Source: Mycobacterium sp. E1747 (GTDB taxonomy: Bacteria > Actinomycetota > Actinomycetes > Mycobacteriales > Mycobacteriaceae). From it: a stretch of 64,000 bases of DNA. The DNA lies in contig NZ_LZJI01000083.1 in assembly GCF_001667775.1 (NCBI RefSeq), positions 1-64,000 of the forward strand. The letters run 5' to 3'. The notes under the pieces are model-generated. The model worked only from the letters and a program-made list of their open reading frames with translations, was not told where the DNA came from and made no database searches. Of the stretch, positions 1 to 8,741 are shown one piece after another. Both the position numbers and the translations under genes were made by a program. The first letter of the stretch is position 1. Each line of letters opens with the position of its first letter.

Positions 1-367
1 GGGTATCGGCGAAGTGGGTGCTGACAGCCTGCCTGAGCCACCCGGGGACGCCGAGCTGGACGAAGACCGCCGCGAGGGCCTGGTCCTGCCGGTGATGGGA
101 ACCGTCGAGGCCGGCGCGCGCACGCCCAGCCGCCTGCAACCCCGCCAGGCCGCGCGGGTGCACACGGGCGCGCCGCTACCCACGCTCGCCGACGCCGTGA
201 TCCCGCTGCGGTGGACCGACGGCGGCAGCAAGCGGGTGCGGATCCTGCGCGGCGCCCCTTCGGGTGCGTACGTGCGCCGCACCGGCGACGACGTGCAGCC
301 CGGCGACGTCGCGGTGCGCGCCGGCACGGTGATCGGCGCGGCCCAGGTCGGGCTCCTCGCGGCGGTC
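1..367 (+). pseudogene. moeA: moeA internal segment on the wrong strand (molybdopterin molybdenumtransferase)
   Basis: Reading frame 2 of the plus strand gives a continuous internal piece of MoeA, from the end of the N-terminal domain (GIGEVGADSLPEPP) through the domain with VHTGAPLPTLADAVIP and RRTGDDVQPGD to AAQVGLLAAV. MoeA inserts molybdate into adenylylated molybdopterin in cytosolic molybdenum cofactor synthesis. Past about position 361 the reading becomes the reverse complement of MoeA's own N-terminal region, so the protein cannot continue. The N-terminal coding part lies on the opposite strand at 355-618. This is therefore a fold-back duplication of one gene, either real or an assembly chimera. 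The rest of the gene is outside the window or missing. Confidence 0.75.
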
Positions 368-431
368 TTCGTCCAGCTCGGCGTCCCCGGGTGGCTCAGG
401 CAGGCTGTCAGCACCCACTTCGCCGATACCC
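1..431. repeat. 77-bp perfect inverted repeat (fold-back) within moeA
   Basis: Bases 1-77 are the exact reverse complement of bases 355-431, with a 277-bp spacer. Both arms encode the same MoeA peptide on opposite strands. The left arm may extend beyond the window. The structure matches a template-switch fold-back, as seen in chimeric reads and contig ends, or a true inverted duplication. Confidence 0.9.
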
Positions 432-618
432 AGCACGTCGACGCTGCGCACCGCGTAGCCGTCGATCGCGGCCTGATCGAAGCCGGGCATGGGCCGTTCG
501 GTGACCACTTCCTCGGCACACATCAATCCCTGCGCCTCGGCGATGGCCACTCGGATTGGCCGCGGGGCCACCGCGGCAGCGGTTATCCGGGCCTGCTGCT
601 CCTCAACAGAACGCACAG
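355..618 (-). pseudogene. moeA: moeA 5' part (N-terminal domain)
   Basis: The minus strand encodes the start of a mycobacterial MoeA: RSVEEQQARITAAAV, then GLMCAEEVVTERPMPGFDQ and AAIDGYAVRSVDV, the conserved N-terminal substrate-binding region. I place the start at the GTG at 618, where the family similarity begins; an in-frame ATG at 652 is less likely. It lies downstream of galU on the same strand, the order known from M. tuberculosis (galU - moeA1). After residue ~88 (DEDRRE) the frame runs into reverse-complemented moeA sequence, so no complete MoeA is encoded here. The break coincides with a GACCGCCGCGAG / CTCGCGGCGGTC inverted microhomology. Confidence 0.75.
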
Positions 619-639
619 CGCGCCTCTCTGCCCTCAATG

Positions 640-713
640 CCCTGGCGGGCACCGCCCTCTAGTGCCCTGGCGGGCACCGCCCTCTCGTACCCTGACGGGC
701 GCCGTCGTGGGCC
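640..713. repeat. 25-bp tandem repeat, two near-identical copies plus one degenerate
   Basis: Units at 640-664 and 665-689 differ only near the last bases. A diverged third copy runs over about 690-713. Each unit contains a short GGCGG/CCGCC self-complementary segment. They fill the gap between the galU stop and the moeA start, so would lie in the moeA leader. No function is evident. Confidence 0.7.
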
Positions 714-728
714 GGACGTATCGGCCGG

Positions 729-1640
729 CTACTTCTCGGCCAGGCCTAACCGCGCCACCAACCATCGCCGCAAATCCGGGCCGTAGTCGTCACGATCCAA
801 TGCAAAGTCAACCGCAGCCTTGAGGTAGCCGCCGGGATTTCCCAAGTCGTGTCGAGATCCGCGGTGCACGACGACATGCACGGGGTGGCCCTCCGCGATG
901 AGCAAGGCGATCGCATCGGTGAGCTGGACTTCGCCGCCCACCCCGCGGTCGACGCGGCGCAACGCGTCGAAGATGGCGCGGTCGAGCACGTAGCGGCCCG
1001 CCGCGGCGAACAGCGACGGGGCATCCTCGCGCTTGGGCTTCTCCACCATGCCATTGACCTTCAGCACGTCAGGGTTGTCGTCACCGGGCACCGGCTCGAC
1101 ATCGAAAACCCCGTAGGCGCTGACCTCTTCGGGTGCCACCTCGATGGCACACAACACGGTGCCACCGTATTGCGCCCGCACCTTCGACATCGTCTCGAGG
1201 ACGCCGGTCGGCAGCACCAGATCGTCGGGCAGCAGCACCATCACGGCGTCGTCGTCGGACGTCAGCGTGGGCTCCACGCAGCTGATGGCGTGTCCCAGGC
1301 CGAGCGGTTCGGCTTGCACGACGGACTCGACCTTGATCAGCTGCGGCGCACGCCGCACCTTGTCGAGCATCGCCTTCTTGCCGCGCGCCTCGAGCGTTCC
1401 CTCGAGGACCAGGTCCTCGACGAAGTGCGCGACTACGCCGTCCTTGCCCTCAGAGGTGATGATCACCAGGCGGTCGGCGCCCGCCTCGGCCGCCTCCGCG
1501 GCCACCAGCTCGATGCCGGGGGTGTCGACGACCGGCAGCAGCTCTTTGGGCACCGTTTTCGTCGCGGGCAGGAAGCGGGTACCAAGACCGGCAGCGGGCA
1601 CGATCGCCGTGTGTGGGACCACCAGTTTCGGACTTGACAT
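729..1640 (-). CDS. galU: UTP--glucose-1-phosphate uridylyltransferase
   Basis: Makes UDP-glucose from UTP and glucose-1-phosphate, feeding trehalose, glucan and cell-envelope sugars in the cytosol. The 303-aa product has the family length. The nucleotide-binding signature AAGLGTRFLPATK lies at about residues 17-29, followed by PKELLPVVDTP, VLLPDDLVL and GGEVQLTDAIALL, all characteristic of bacterial GalU. It is divergent from the cyclo-ligase gene and upstream of moeA on the same strand, matching the conserved mycobacterial neighbourhood. The ATG at 1640 fits the usual N-terminus. This is core genome and marks the edge of the accessory island. Confidence 0.97.
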   Translation of the reverse strand: MSSPKLVVPHTAIVPAAGLGTRFLPATKTVPKELLPVVDTPGIELVAAEAAEAGADRLVIITSEGKDGVVAHFVEDLVLEGTLEARGKKAMLDKVRRAPQLIKVESVVQAEPLGLGHAISCVEPTLTSDDDAVMVLLPDDLVLPTGVLETMSKVRAQYGGTVLCAIEVAPEEVSAYGVFDVEPVPGDDNPDVLKVNGMVEKPKREDAPSLFAAAGRYVLDRAIFDALRRVDRGVGGEVQLTDAIALLIAEGHPVHVVVHRGSRHDLGNPGGYLKAAVDFALDRDDYGPDLRRWLVARLGLAEK

Positions 1641-1716
1641 TGTTCACACGATAACCCGACTGTGGTTTGCCGAGGCGATGTGGCGCGGCCAAAGACCCGG
1701 CTGCAATGGTTGAGGC

Positions 1717-2322
1717 ATGGCAACCACTGGTAAGGCCGCGTTGCGGGCCCAGCTGCAGGCAGCCCGCCGCCGCGTTGCCGATCACGTGCGCGCCGAGGAC
1801 GCCCGGATGTTGAGCGGGCGACTGGAAGCCGCGGAAGGCGTTGTGAGCAGCGGTGACACTGTGTGCGCGTACGTGCCGGTGGGCGCCGAACCCGGGTCGA
1901 TAGACATGCTCGACGTGTTGCTGCGGCGGTCCGGACGAGTGCTGCTGCCGGTTGCGCGCACCGCTGCTGACGGCGCGGCGCTGCCGCTGCGCTGGGGCGA
2001 ATACCGGCCCGGCGCACTGACCTCGGCGCGGTGGGGATTGCTGGAGCCGCCCCAGCCGTGGCTCCCCGCCTCGGCCATCGCCGAGGCGAGCCTGATCCTG
2101 GTGCCCTCCTTGGCGGTCGACCGCTCCGGCGTCCGGTTGGGCCGCGGTCGCGGGTTCTACGATCGCTCGCTGGGCGGCCGGGACCCGCACGCGCGGCTGG
2201 TCGCCGTCGTGCGTGACGCGGAGTTGGTGGACCACTTGCCCACCGAGCCGCACGACGTTCCGATGACCCATGCGCTCACGCCGCGGGCCGGGCTGACTGC
2301 CCTCGATAGCACAAGTGCGTGA
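1717..2322 (+). CDS. 5-formyltetrahydrofolate cyclo-ligase
   Basis: ATP-dependent conversion of 5-formyl-THF to 5,10-methenyl-THF in one-carbon metabolism. The 201-aa protein has the family size. The C-terminal signature GRGRGFYDRSL is at about residues 139-149, and the N-terminal basic helix (KAALRAQLQAARRR) is typical. It is divergently transcribed from galU across a 76-bp gap, as in M. tuberculosis (Rv0992c/galU), which helps identify the genus. The start ATG follows a short gap, and no better start is visible. Confidence 0.95.
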   Translation: MATTGKAALRAQLQAARRRVADHVRAEDARMLSGRLEAAEGVVSSGDTVCAYVPVGAEPGSIDMLDVLLRRSGRVLLPVARTAADGAALPLRWGEYRPGALTSARWGLLEPPQPWLPASAIAEASLILVPSLAVDRSGVRLGRGRGFYDRSLGGRDPHARLVAVVRDAELVDHLPTEPHDVPMTHALTPRAGLTALDSTSA

Positions 2323-2356
2323 CGAGGTGGTCGTAAATCTTCTGGTGAGGTGATGG

Positions 2357-2611
2357 ATGACCACGACACGACGACTCACGGCCGTGTGGGTTGGACTGGT
2401 GATACTGACTTTCGGGTCGTTCACCGCCGGAATCGAACAGCGCGGGGACATCGCGACCATCGCCACGGTTCTCGTGCTCGGCCTGGCCATGATCAAGGTC
2501 CGACTCATCGGCGTGCATTTCATGGATCTGCGGTCGGCGCCACGACTACTGCGCACGATTTTCGACAGCTATGTATGCGCCGTTTTCGCGGCGCTAGCCC
2601 TCCCCAGGTAA
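2357..2611 (+). CDS. Small membrane protein, cytochrome c oxidase subunit IV-like
   Basis: An 84-aa protein with about three hydrophobic segments (residues ~8-24, ~32-50, ~66-83) and the central motif IKVRLIGVHFMDLR, which resembles the prokaryotic cytochrome c oxidase subunit IV / NorF-like family. A GGTGAGGTG ribosome-binding stretch precedes the ATG. It is co-directional with the cyclo-ligase, 34 bp downstream. The family is usually associated with haem-copper oxidases, but none is seen here, so its partner is unknown. Family assignment rests on the motif and topology only. Confidence 0.6.
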   Translation: MTTTRRLTAVWVGLVILTFGSFTAGIEQRGDIATIATVLVLGLAMIKVRLIGVHFMDLRSAPRLLRTIFDSYVCAVFAALALPR

Positions 2612-2716
2612 CGAAGTCGCTGATCGGTCTGCTGCATCCCGACCGAGCGACGCCGCTCAGCCCTGCCAGGGCCAGGCATGCTCAGGGCGGTGGTTCAGTG
2701 CTCATCACGAGGCTCA

Positions 2717-3238
2717 TCATCCGTCCCGCCAGCCCAGCCACCGGTACGAACCTAGCGTCATGCCGAGATAGCCGTGCGCAAGCACGTGGGAATCGCAGTC
2801 CGCGAACTCACCGTTGGTGACTCCACGATCGATAACGCCGCGCACCCGGTGGTAGATGCTTGACTCTCGGGCGCGAATGTCGGCGACCTGCTCCTCGGTG
2901 AACCATCGGGTGATGTACGGGCTCTCCCGAAAGTAAACGGCCGCTCGTTCGATATCGCCGGAAATGCCATCGAGAAGCCGCCCGGTGATGCGGGCGAGTG
3001 CCGCGCGCGCCGTCAGTGTCGGGTCATCGTGCAGGGCGCCCGAGGTGAAGTCGGAGGCACGTTGCTAGATGTCGAACAGGATCGCCGATTTGCTGGCGTA
3101 GTAGTGGTACACCGTCGCCTTGTTCAATCCGACAGCGAGCGCGACGTCGTCAATCCTGGTGCCGTGATAGCCGCCAGCGGCGAACAGAGTGGTGGCCGCG
3201 CGCAACAATGCATCGCGGCGGGAGTTCGCGCTCAGCAT
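2717..3238 (-). pseudogene. TetR-family regulator interrupted by an in-frame TAG
   Basis: Reading the minus strand from the ATG at 3238 gives a TetR helix-turn-helix region (RRDALLRAATTLFAAGGYHG, then DVALAVGLNKATVYHYYASK). It hits TAG at 3067-3065 (codon 58) and then continues in the same frame to a TGA at 2719-2717 with a typical TetR ligand domain (RITGRLLDGISGDIERA, TRWFTEEQVADIRARE, GMTLGSYRWLGW). Without the stop it would be 173 aa, slightly short for the family. The single nonsense codon suggests recent inactivation, or a base error at CAG/TAG. It sits at the border between core genes and the island. Confidence 0.75.
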
Positions 3239-3388
3239 GGCGTTTCAGTCATCAGATTTCGATCCAGGTTCTTATGCCAACGCGATCCTGAACCCTAACA
3301 CGTCTTCTACTTTTGATTCGATTTTCGTGACCGTCCCCGACAGCGAAGAAACCTGGAAAGAGAGACTGCCGTCGGCACGCAGTTCACC

Positions 3389-4183
3389 TTGATCCATTAC
3401 GTTTTCAGCGTGAACATCCCCTTTGCGGCGACAGCTGCGCTGTCGTCAATCCGCTCGACGTTGCCGACTCGGTGGGCTGTAAAAGAACTGCTGCGGCTTA
3501 CCTGCGTGCTCACCGGTGCTGTTACCGCGGTACTCGCGCTGGGCTGCGCGCAGGTTCACGCCGCGAGTCCGCACGACATCACCCTGACTTTCGTGCGACA
3601 CGCACAGTCGGCGTCAAATGCTTCGGGAATCGTTGACACCTCAACGCCTGGACCAGAATTGACGCCTAGGGGATGGTGTCAAGCCACCCTGGCCGCAGGC
3701 CCGCTAAGCAATCATCACTACGACGGGGTGTACGCCTCGACCATGGTCCGCACCCAGGAAACGGCTGCGGCAACCGCGCAGGCGCTCGGTGAACCCGTCA
3801 ACGTGCTTGCCGGATTGCGCGAGGTCGAGGCCGGGGACTACGAAGGACAGCCGGAGGCCAATGCGATGGGGTACTTCACGGCCCCCAAACAGTGGTTCAA
3901 GGGCGACCGCAATGCCCGGATCCCGGGATCGCTGGACGGCAACGAGTTCGAAGCGCGCTTCAATGACGCGGTGCAACACATCTATGACAGCGGAGAGCTC
4001 AACCCAGTCGCTTTCTCACACGGCGGAGCCATCATGATTTGGGTGCTGATGAACGTGCACAATCCAGATCCGTCGCTGCTGACGAGCAAGCAATTGACCA
4101 ATCTCGGTCGTGTCGTAATCACCGGCAACCCGACCGACGGCTGGACGATGACGGAGTGGAGCGCCGACCCCCCACCCTGCTGA
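3389..4183 (+). CDS. Exported histidine phosphatase (phosphoglycerate-mutase fold)
   Basis: The catalytic phosphohistidine motif VRHAQSASN follows a hydrophobic N-terminal segment (LTCVLTGAVTAVLALGCA), indicating export or membrane anchoring. A second conserved histidine lies in FSHGGAIMIW and acidic residues in LREVEAGDYEG. Family members dephosphorylate small or phosphorylated cell-surface substrates; the substrate here is unknown. The maximal ORF begins with TTG at 3389. GTG at 3410 is an alternative, and both keep the signal segment. A Cys near the end of the hydrophobic stretch (GCAQ) could be a lipobox, but it is not a clean one. It is convergent with the membrane-protein gene at 4289. 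Confidence 0.8.
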   Translation: MIHYVFSVNIPFAATAALSSIRSTLPTRWAVKELLRLTCVLTGAVTAVLALGCAQVHAASPHDITLTFVRHAQSASNASGIVDTSTPGPELTPRGWCQATLAAGPLSNHHYDGVYASTMVRTQETAAATAQALGEPVNVLAGLREVEAGDYEGQPEANAMGYFTAPKQWFKGDRNARIPGSLDGNEFEARFNDAVQHIYDSGELNPVAFSHGGAIMIWVLMNVHNPDPSLLTSKQLTNLGRVVITGNPTDGWTMTEWSADPPPC

Positions 4184-4288
4184 GCCGGCCCTGTCCTGCG
4201 GGACGTCGTCAGCGTCACGTATCGGCTGCGATGAAACCTTTGAACGCAGCCGTGCGGCCTGAGTCGGCGTCTCCAGCCGTGCGAAGCT

Positions 4289-5122
4289 TCATGTATTCGC
4301 GGCTATGTCATGCTGCAGTCTCACGGCCGCAAGCGGCGAAGCAGTGCCGTTCGCTACTGGTTTCACCAACAACTTGCCAAGAAGAGCCACGGTGCTCGCG
4401 ATACCACCTACGACGGTGAGGGCGGCAACGTGGACCAGCAGCATGGGCGGATTCTTGATGCCGTGCCGCACAGACAGGTAGAGGATTCCGGTACCGAACA
4501 AACCGGCAGCGAAAGCCATTGGTACCAGCGAAATAAGCGACAGATAACCCCAGCCGTGCAGCAGCGGCACCATCCGGTACACGAGGATACCGCTGACTAG
4601 CGCCGACATCGCGTTAGTGAAGCCGAGGAAGATCGGGTATCCGAAGACCACGAAGGGTTGGCTGCCTTGATACTCGTACACGCCCAGCACGCTGACATAG
4701 GTCATCTCGGCGGCAATCGCCATGACAACGATAAAGCCGTACATCTGCCACACCGCGCGCATTGTCGGGCGGCGCTCGAGGTACCGCGCAATGTAGACGG
4801 TCGCTCCCCCGTAGAAGGTGAGGTAGGCCGCAGGGAGCCACACCGGTTGTGAGCTACCGAATGTTGTGTAGAGGTGCCACTGGCCCTGCTCGCGGAACCA
4901 CAGCCCGTACAAATGATCGAACAGTGGTTCCATCAAACATCCGAGTGTGCCGCTCGCTGCGACGCATAGCGGCCAGATTGTTCGCTCCCGCCGACACAGA
5001 GTGATGATCCACACCAACACGAGCAGGCCAAGCCCCCACGTCAAACCGGTGGCGACCCACTGACCTACCTCGTTGACGGGAGTATCGATTCCGTGTGTCT
5101 CGACCGGAGCGATAGATGACAT
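4289..5122 (-). CDS. Polytopic membrane protein, AveC-like (spirocyclase-type) family, copy 1
   Basis: About 277 aa with roughly seven hydrophobic helices. It is clearly paralogous to the protein at 11951-12778: both share an EPL(F/I)DH..LW motif after the second helix and a (V/A)YEYxGSQPF motif in the middle. I link it to the AveC-like family, whose founder acts in avermectin spiroketal formation, from overall layout and memory of mycobacterial relatives; this is not proven. I chose the ATG at 5122 because AGGA lies just upstream; GTG 5137 is the alternative. A TAAAAT box at 5143-5138 could be its -10 element. Unlike copy 2 it has no flavoprotein partner adjoining. Confidence 0.65.
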   Translation of the reverse strand: MSSIAPVETHGIDTPVNEVGQWVATGLTWGLGLLVLVWIITLCRRERTIWPLCVAASGTLGCLMEPLFDHLYGLWFREQGQWHLYTTFGSSQPVWLPAAYLTFYGGATVYIARYLERRPTMRAVWQMYGFIVVMAIAAEMTYVSVLGVYEYQGSQPFVVFGYPIFLGFTNAMSALVSGILVYRMVPLLHGWGYLSLISLVPMAFAAGLFGTGILYLSVRHGIKNPPMLLVHVAALTVVGGIASTVALLGKLLVKPVANGTASPLAAVRLQHDIAANT

Positions 5123-5406
5123 CAGCGCATTCCTCACATTTTATCCCACATTAGAAAGCACTCTTTGGAGCATACGACGCCCGAGGACGTGCGTACCCGA
5201 GTTTCGTTGGATTACAGCCAACCGATGCGCCGTCACCACCGTGAGGCTTGTCGGAGGCTGTCGAGCGCTTCGCCGGGTAGCTCACGTCGAGAGCCCAGCT
5301 GCCGGTGCCGATGCCTTGCCAAGGATGAACCAATCGTTGGGGTGCACATCCTGGTGAACCAACGAGAGTTCCGCTCACGCCGAGTTCAAGTGAGCCCTGC
5401 GGCGCT

Positions 5407-6588
5407 TTACAACTCAAGGGAGTCGAATGCATCAAGGTCATCGATCGCGGCGGCCGTGCGTCTAATCACCGCCAGACACGTGTCAACGGGCTGCATCTTC
5501 GGTTGGTACGCCGCGCGGCCGATCGTGAACGCCCAAGCGGTGTAAGGCCAAAACGATTGTTGCCGATACTGCAGCAGCGCCACGTCGAAGTCGATCACCG
5601 GCCCGCCGGTGTCCCGTAATGTCTGCACGTAGCGGCGAATCAGGTCCTCTTGCCAAAGTCGACGATCCTCCGGCTCACACCCGGAATTCACGAGGTAGGC
5701 GAAGTCGAACGCCCAGCCGCCCTGCAGGATCGCTTGCCAATCCCCCAGCCCCATCTTCCCGGTGGACGTCACGTATGTCTGGCCGGCGTGAGCATCACCG
5801 TGCAGAAGCGTCCGCGGCATGTTGTAACTGCTGAGGTCCATCGAGGTCACCGTCGCCTCGAAGAGCCGGTCACTTTGTCCGAGGAGGCGTTGCGGGATGA
5901 CGTCCTTTGCGCGCCTCATGCCCACCTCGCAGCGCCTCTTGATATCGAGGAACACTCGCGTCGTCGCGAGGTAGTCGGCGGGCGTCTTGAGATTGAGGAT
6001 GTCCGGATCACCCCAAAGCGGCGCGTGCAGCAGTGCGAGTTCGCTGACCAGGTCGGAGATTTGGTCGTAGGTGAAACCAGTTGTGGGAGTCAGGAATCGG
6101 ACCCCCTTGGTCGCAACGATGTCTTCCATGATCGTGATCGATCGCCAGGATGCAGCATCGACCCGGCCCCAGTAGCCCTTCGGCGCCTCGATGGCCGCCT
6201 TATCGCGCAGCCGAGTGTAGAACTGGCTCTCGCCGGTGATCGCACCCGCGCCGCCGAGGACCATACGCTGCCGGAAGGACTTCGTCGTCTTGGTGAACAG
6301 CTGGGTCGGCAGACCGGCCGCCGTTCCCACGCCGTTGTACTCGACGCGTAGCGAGAGTCGCTCGGACGTGCCGCTGCTGCCGTACGGCGTCGTGAAGGCG
6401 ACGACTCTGGCGCCCGGCACGTCGCGGCACAGCACCTCAGAGAGCCAGTCGGCGTTGAGTTCTGCTCCCGAACTCGGCACGTCGTGCAGTTGATCGAGAG
6501 TTGGCGGCCGCAATCGCTCACCGACGCTGTACGCTCCCACGATTGCGGCCTTCACGGCCAATTGCAGCTTTGGACTGACCGGCGTCAC
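5407..6588 (-). CDS. Phosphotransferase, APH/choline-kinase-like fold
   Basis: A kinase-fold enzyme expected to phosphorylate a hydroxyl group on a small molecule. The catalytic loop LLHGDAHAGQ is at about residue 260, followed by GLGDWQ in place of the usual DFD/DWE metal-binding motif, and TIMEDI marks the end of the N lobe. It begins directly after the CrtI-like gene at 6593, so the two are probably co-transcribed. The start is uncertain: GTG 6588 avoids overlap, while ATG 6648 would add 20 basic residues and overlap by 56 bp. It belongs to a different subgroup from the HGELRSDN copies elsewhere in the island. Substrate unknown. Confidence 0.75.
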   Translation of the reverse strand: MTPVSPKLQLAVKAAIVGAYSVGERLRPPTLDQLHDVPSSGAELNADWLSEVLCRDVPGARVVAFTTPYGSSGTSERLSLRVEYNGVGTAAGLPTQLFTKTTKSFRQRMVLGGAGAITGESQFYTRLRDKAAIEAPKGYWGRVDAASWRSITIMEDIVATKGVRFLTPTTGFTYDQISDLVSELALLHAPLWGDPDILNLKTPADYLATTRVFLDIKRRCEVGMRRAKDVIPQRLLGQSDRLFEATVTSMDLSSYNMPRTLLHGDAHAGQTYVTSTGKMGLGDWQAILQGGWAFDFAYLVNSGCEPEDRRLWQEDLIRRYVQTLRDTGGPVIDFDVALLQYRQQSFWPYTAWAFTIGRAAYQPKMQPVDTCLAVIRRTAAAIDDLDAFDSLEL

Positions 6589-6592
6589 GGGC

Positions 6593-8296
6593 CTAGGCCC
6601 GCGAGGCCGGAAACGGGTCGTTTTGACCGCTCGCGTACGGGTCGCCATTGTCCGATCGCCGCGAGCTCACCAGCTCTTTGAGCACACCGAGTCGGCCGCC
6701 ACGGTCCTGCAGTTTGAACTGCTTGAGCATAGTGCGCGCGGCGTTCTGGCCGGGCATCCCGCTGATCCCGGCGACGGGGTGCGTGCCCGAGCCGGTCAGG
6801 AACAAGCCGGCGACGGGCGTGGTGTAGCCGGCGAAGCCAGCTACCGGCTTGTTCGGTCCGAAACGGGTGATCGTCGGATCGACGTGATAGACCGAGCCGT
6901 CGACCGCCCAGAAACGCTGCTCGATGTCGGGGAGCACCAAAGGACGAACCGCAATCTGTAGTTCGTCCACACCCTTGTAGTACTCGTCAGCGTCTTTGAT
7001 GATGCTGTCGGTGATCTTCTTCCGGGCCACGTCCCATCCCTCTTCCGGATACGACGGGGTCAACCCGGTCCAGAACCACCACAGGTCTTTACCTTCGGGC
7101 GACATCGACGGATCGAACGAGTTCGTGACCTGCGCCAATCCGGGAATGGCTTCCGGTACGTGGCCGCGCACACACGCTCGCGCCGCCTCAAGCGCTTGCT
7201 CGTAGGTGTGGTAGCAGTTGCAGGCCTGTCGCATGTCGATGCCGTCGCCACGCCACTTCTCGTGCTTGGACATGTCGATGCGGCCCGAGAGCGCGACGTT
7301 GACCTTGGCGTCTGCGATGCCGCGCTTGCGCGTCGGAATATGGTCGGCGGCATTCTGCTTCTTGGGCTCCAGGACGCCGCGAGGTAGCAGCCGGGTCAGC
7401 GTGGTCTTCGGGCTACACGCAGTCAATACCCCACGGCGGGCGTAGATTTCCGCGCCACCCCTGATACGGACCCCGGTGCAGCGATTATTGGTGACGATGA
7501 GTTCCTCGACCGGGGAACTGGTGATGACATCGCCGTGGTTGTCCTTGATGACGCCGATCAGCGCCTTGGGCAGAGATCCGGTGCCGCCGTGGAACATCGC
7601 GACCCCGTACCTGGACAGCACGCCCAGATAGATCAGCGACCAACCCGACATGTCCGCGTCGAACGGCATGAACGGAAGCGACGACAGCAGGGGCGCTCGG
7701 ATCATGTCGTGCTCGAAGCTCTCCTCAATTGCCTCAGCCTGCGAGCTCGACATCCAACGCCCCAGCGCCGCAAGCTGCTTGCGGTTCTTCACCAACGCGC
7801 GAGCGGACTTCAGGATCGCTTTGATCTCCGGCTTCATCACGTTGGTCTGCATCATCGGCAGGCCAATCTCCACGGCGGCGTCGATGACCTCGTACAACTC
7901 GATGAGCGCCCGGGCGTCCTTCTTGGAGAAGTACGCGAGTTCGGCGGCGGTCTTGCGGGGATCCCGCCACAGGCCCAACGACGCCCCGTCCGCGGACAGC
8001 TGGAAGTGAGCCGGATCAATCACGGTCTGGCGCAGTCCGTAGTTGCGCGATAGGCCCAGGTCGCGATCGATGGTGGTGGTGCGAAACAGCGACGCCTGGA
8101 TCGAGGCCTCGTTGATCTTGTATTCCGGGGCCTCGGGTGCGAAGGGGTTCGTCGAGGTCATGCCACCTGCCGTCGGCGACGCCTCGACGACTAGGACGTC
8201 GAGCCCGGCTTTCGCCAGGTAAGCGGCGGCAACGAGGCCATTATGTCCGGACCCGACCACGATCACATCCGCTTCGCGAGGCAGTTGGTTTTTCAT
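6593..8296 (-). CDS. CrtI/PYROXD2-like FAD-dependent oxidoreductase, copy 1
   Basis: A 567-aa flavoprotein with the N-terminal dinucleotide motif DVIVVGSGHNGLVAAAYLAKAG (residues ~10-31), then EASPTAGGMT, and a C-terminal FAD signature GLFLTGSGTHPVAGISGMPG. This is the phytoene-dehydrogenase-like architecture, which desaturates or isomerises hydrophobic substrates. It is closely related to the gene at 57343-58992 through most of its length (shared LTACSPKTTLTRLLP, KHEKWRGDGID). AAGGA precedes the ATG. It is followed by a phosphotransferase and faced by a divergent TetR pair, which probably controls it. Not a carotenoid enzyme by context: no prenyl or phytoene synthase is nearby. Confidence 0.85.
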   Translation of the reverse strand: MKNQLPREADVIVVGSGHNGLVAAAYLAKAGLDVLVVEASPTAGGMTSTNPFAPEAPEYKINEASIQASLFRTTTIDRDLGLSRNYGLRQTVIDPAHFQLSADGASLGLWRDPRKTAAELAYFSKKDARALIELYEVIDAAVEIGLPMMQTNVMKPEIKAILKSARALVKNRKQLAALGRWMSSSQAEAIEESFEHDMIRAPLLSSLPFMPFDADMSGWSLIYLGVLSRYGVAMFHGGTGSLPKALIGVIKDNHGDVITSSPVEELIVTNNRCTGVRIRGGAEIYARRGVLTACSPKTTLTRLLPRGVLEPKKQNAADHIPTRKRGIADAKVNVALSGRIDMSKHEKWRGDGIDMRQACNCYHTYEQALEAARACVRGHVPEAIPGLAQVTNSFDPSMSPEGKDLWWFWTGLTPSYPEEGWDVARKKITDSIIKDADEYYKGVDELQIAVRPLVLPDIEQRFWAVDGSVYHVDPTITRFGPNKPVAGFAGYTTPVAGLFLTGSGTHPVAGISGMPGQNAARTMLKQFKLQDRGGRLGVLKELVSSRRSDNGDPYASGQNDPFPASRA

Positions 8297-8741
8297 TGCG
8301 ATTCCTTCGTTACTCGGGAGCGCACACGCTCATCAGGTGGAGATCGTGAATCTTCCAGTCGTCGGACGGTGGTGCGGACCCCCCGGCGTGCCGAGGCCCG
8401 GCTCGCGCCGCGCCTTAGGGGCGTGACGTCTGGAGTTCTACTAACACCGCAACCATGACGACTAGACACACTGTATGCAGTTTGAGGCGTGGAACACAAT
8501 AGGCCGCGGGTTGGACTTCGACGCTTTGCCGCCCGCTCGGCCCGGTTGGCACCATCCGGTCTCCAGAACCGGTCGTCCATGGTGGTTTTCGACGAATCCG
8601 GCCCGACCATGCCGGCGACGATCCCGTCGGTGGCCGATGCGCGCCTGTGAGCACCGCGCCTCTGAGCGGTTGTGGGGACGATGTCACCTCCAAAGCCACC
8701 AACTTGCGTTGCCTGCGGGAATGCACGGTTATCATCGCGGC
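8297..8741. other. Divergent intergenic region between CrtI-like gene and TetR pair
   Basis: 445 bp with no convincing coding sequence. The open frame that extends upstream of the TetR gene here has no recognisable protein features. It should contain the promoters for both directions. A TATCAT box at 8730-8735 lies 6 bp before the GTG at 8742, the spacing expected for a leaderless mycobacterial transcript. No strong palindrome was found. Confidence 0.5.

Noticed and set aside
849..1637. 262-aa plus-strand ORF opposite galU
   Set aside because: His/Arg-rich, no family features; shadow of galU in high-GC DNA.
1450..2556. 368-aa minus-strand ORF across galU and the cyclo-ligase
   Set aside because: Runs antisense to one core gene and out of frame with the other; composition typical of a shadow.
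5650..6351. 233-aa plus-strand ORF
   Set aside because: Antisense to the phosphotransferase at 5407; no motif.
8475..8741. N-terminal extension of the first TetR gene
   Set aside because: Trp/Arg-rich, unlike TetR N-termini; a -10 box and GTG at 8742 fit better.
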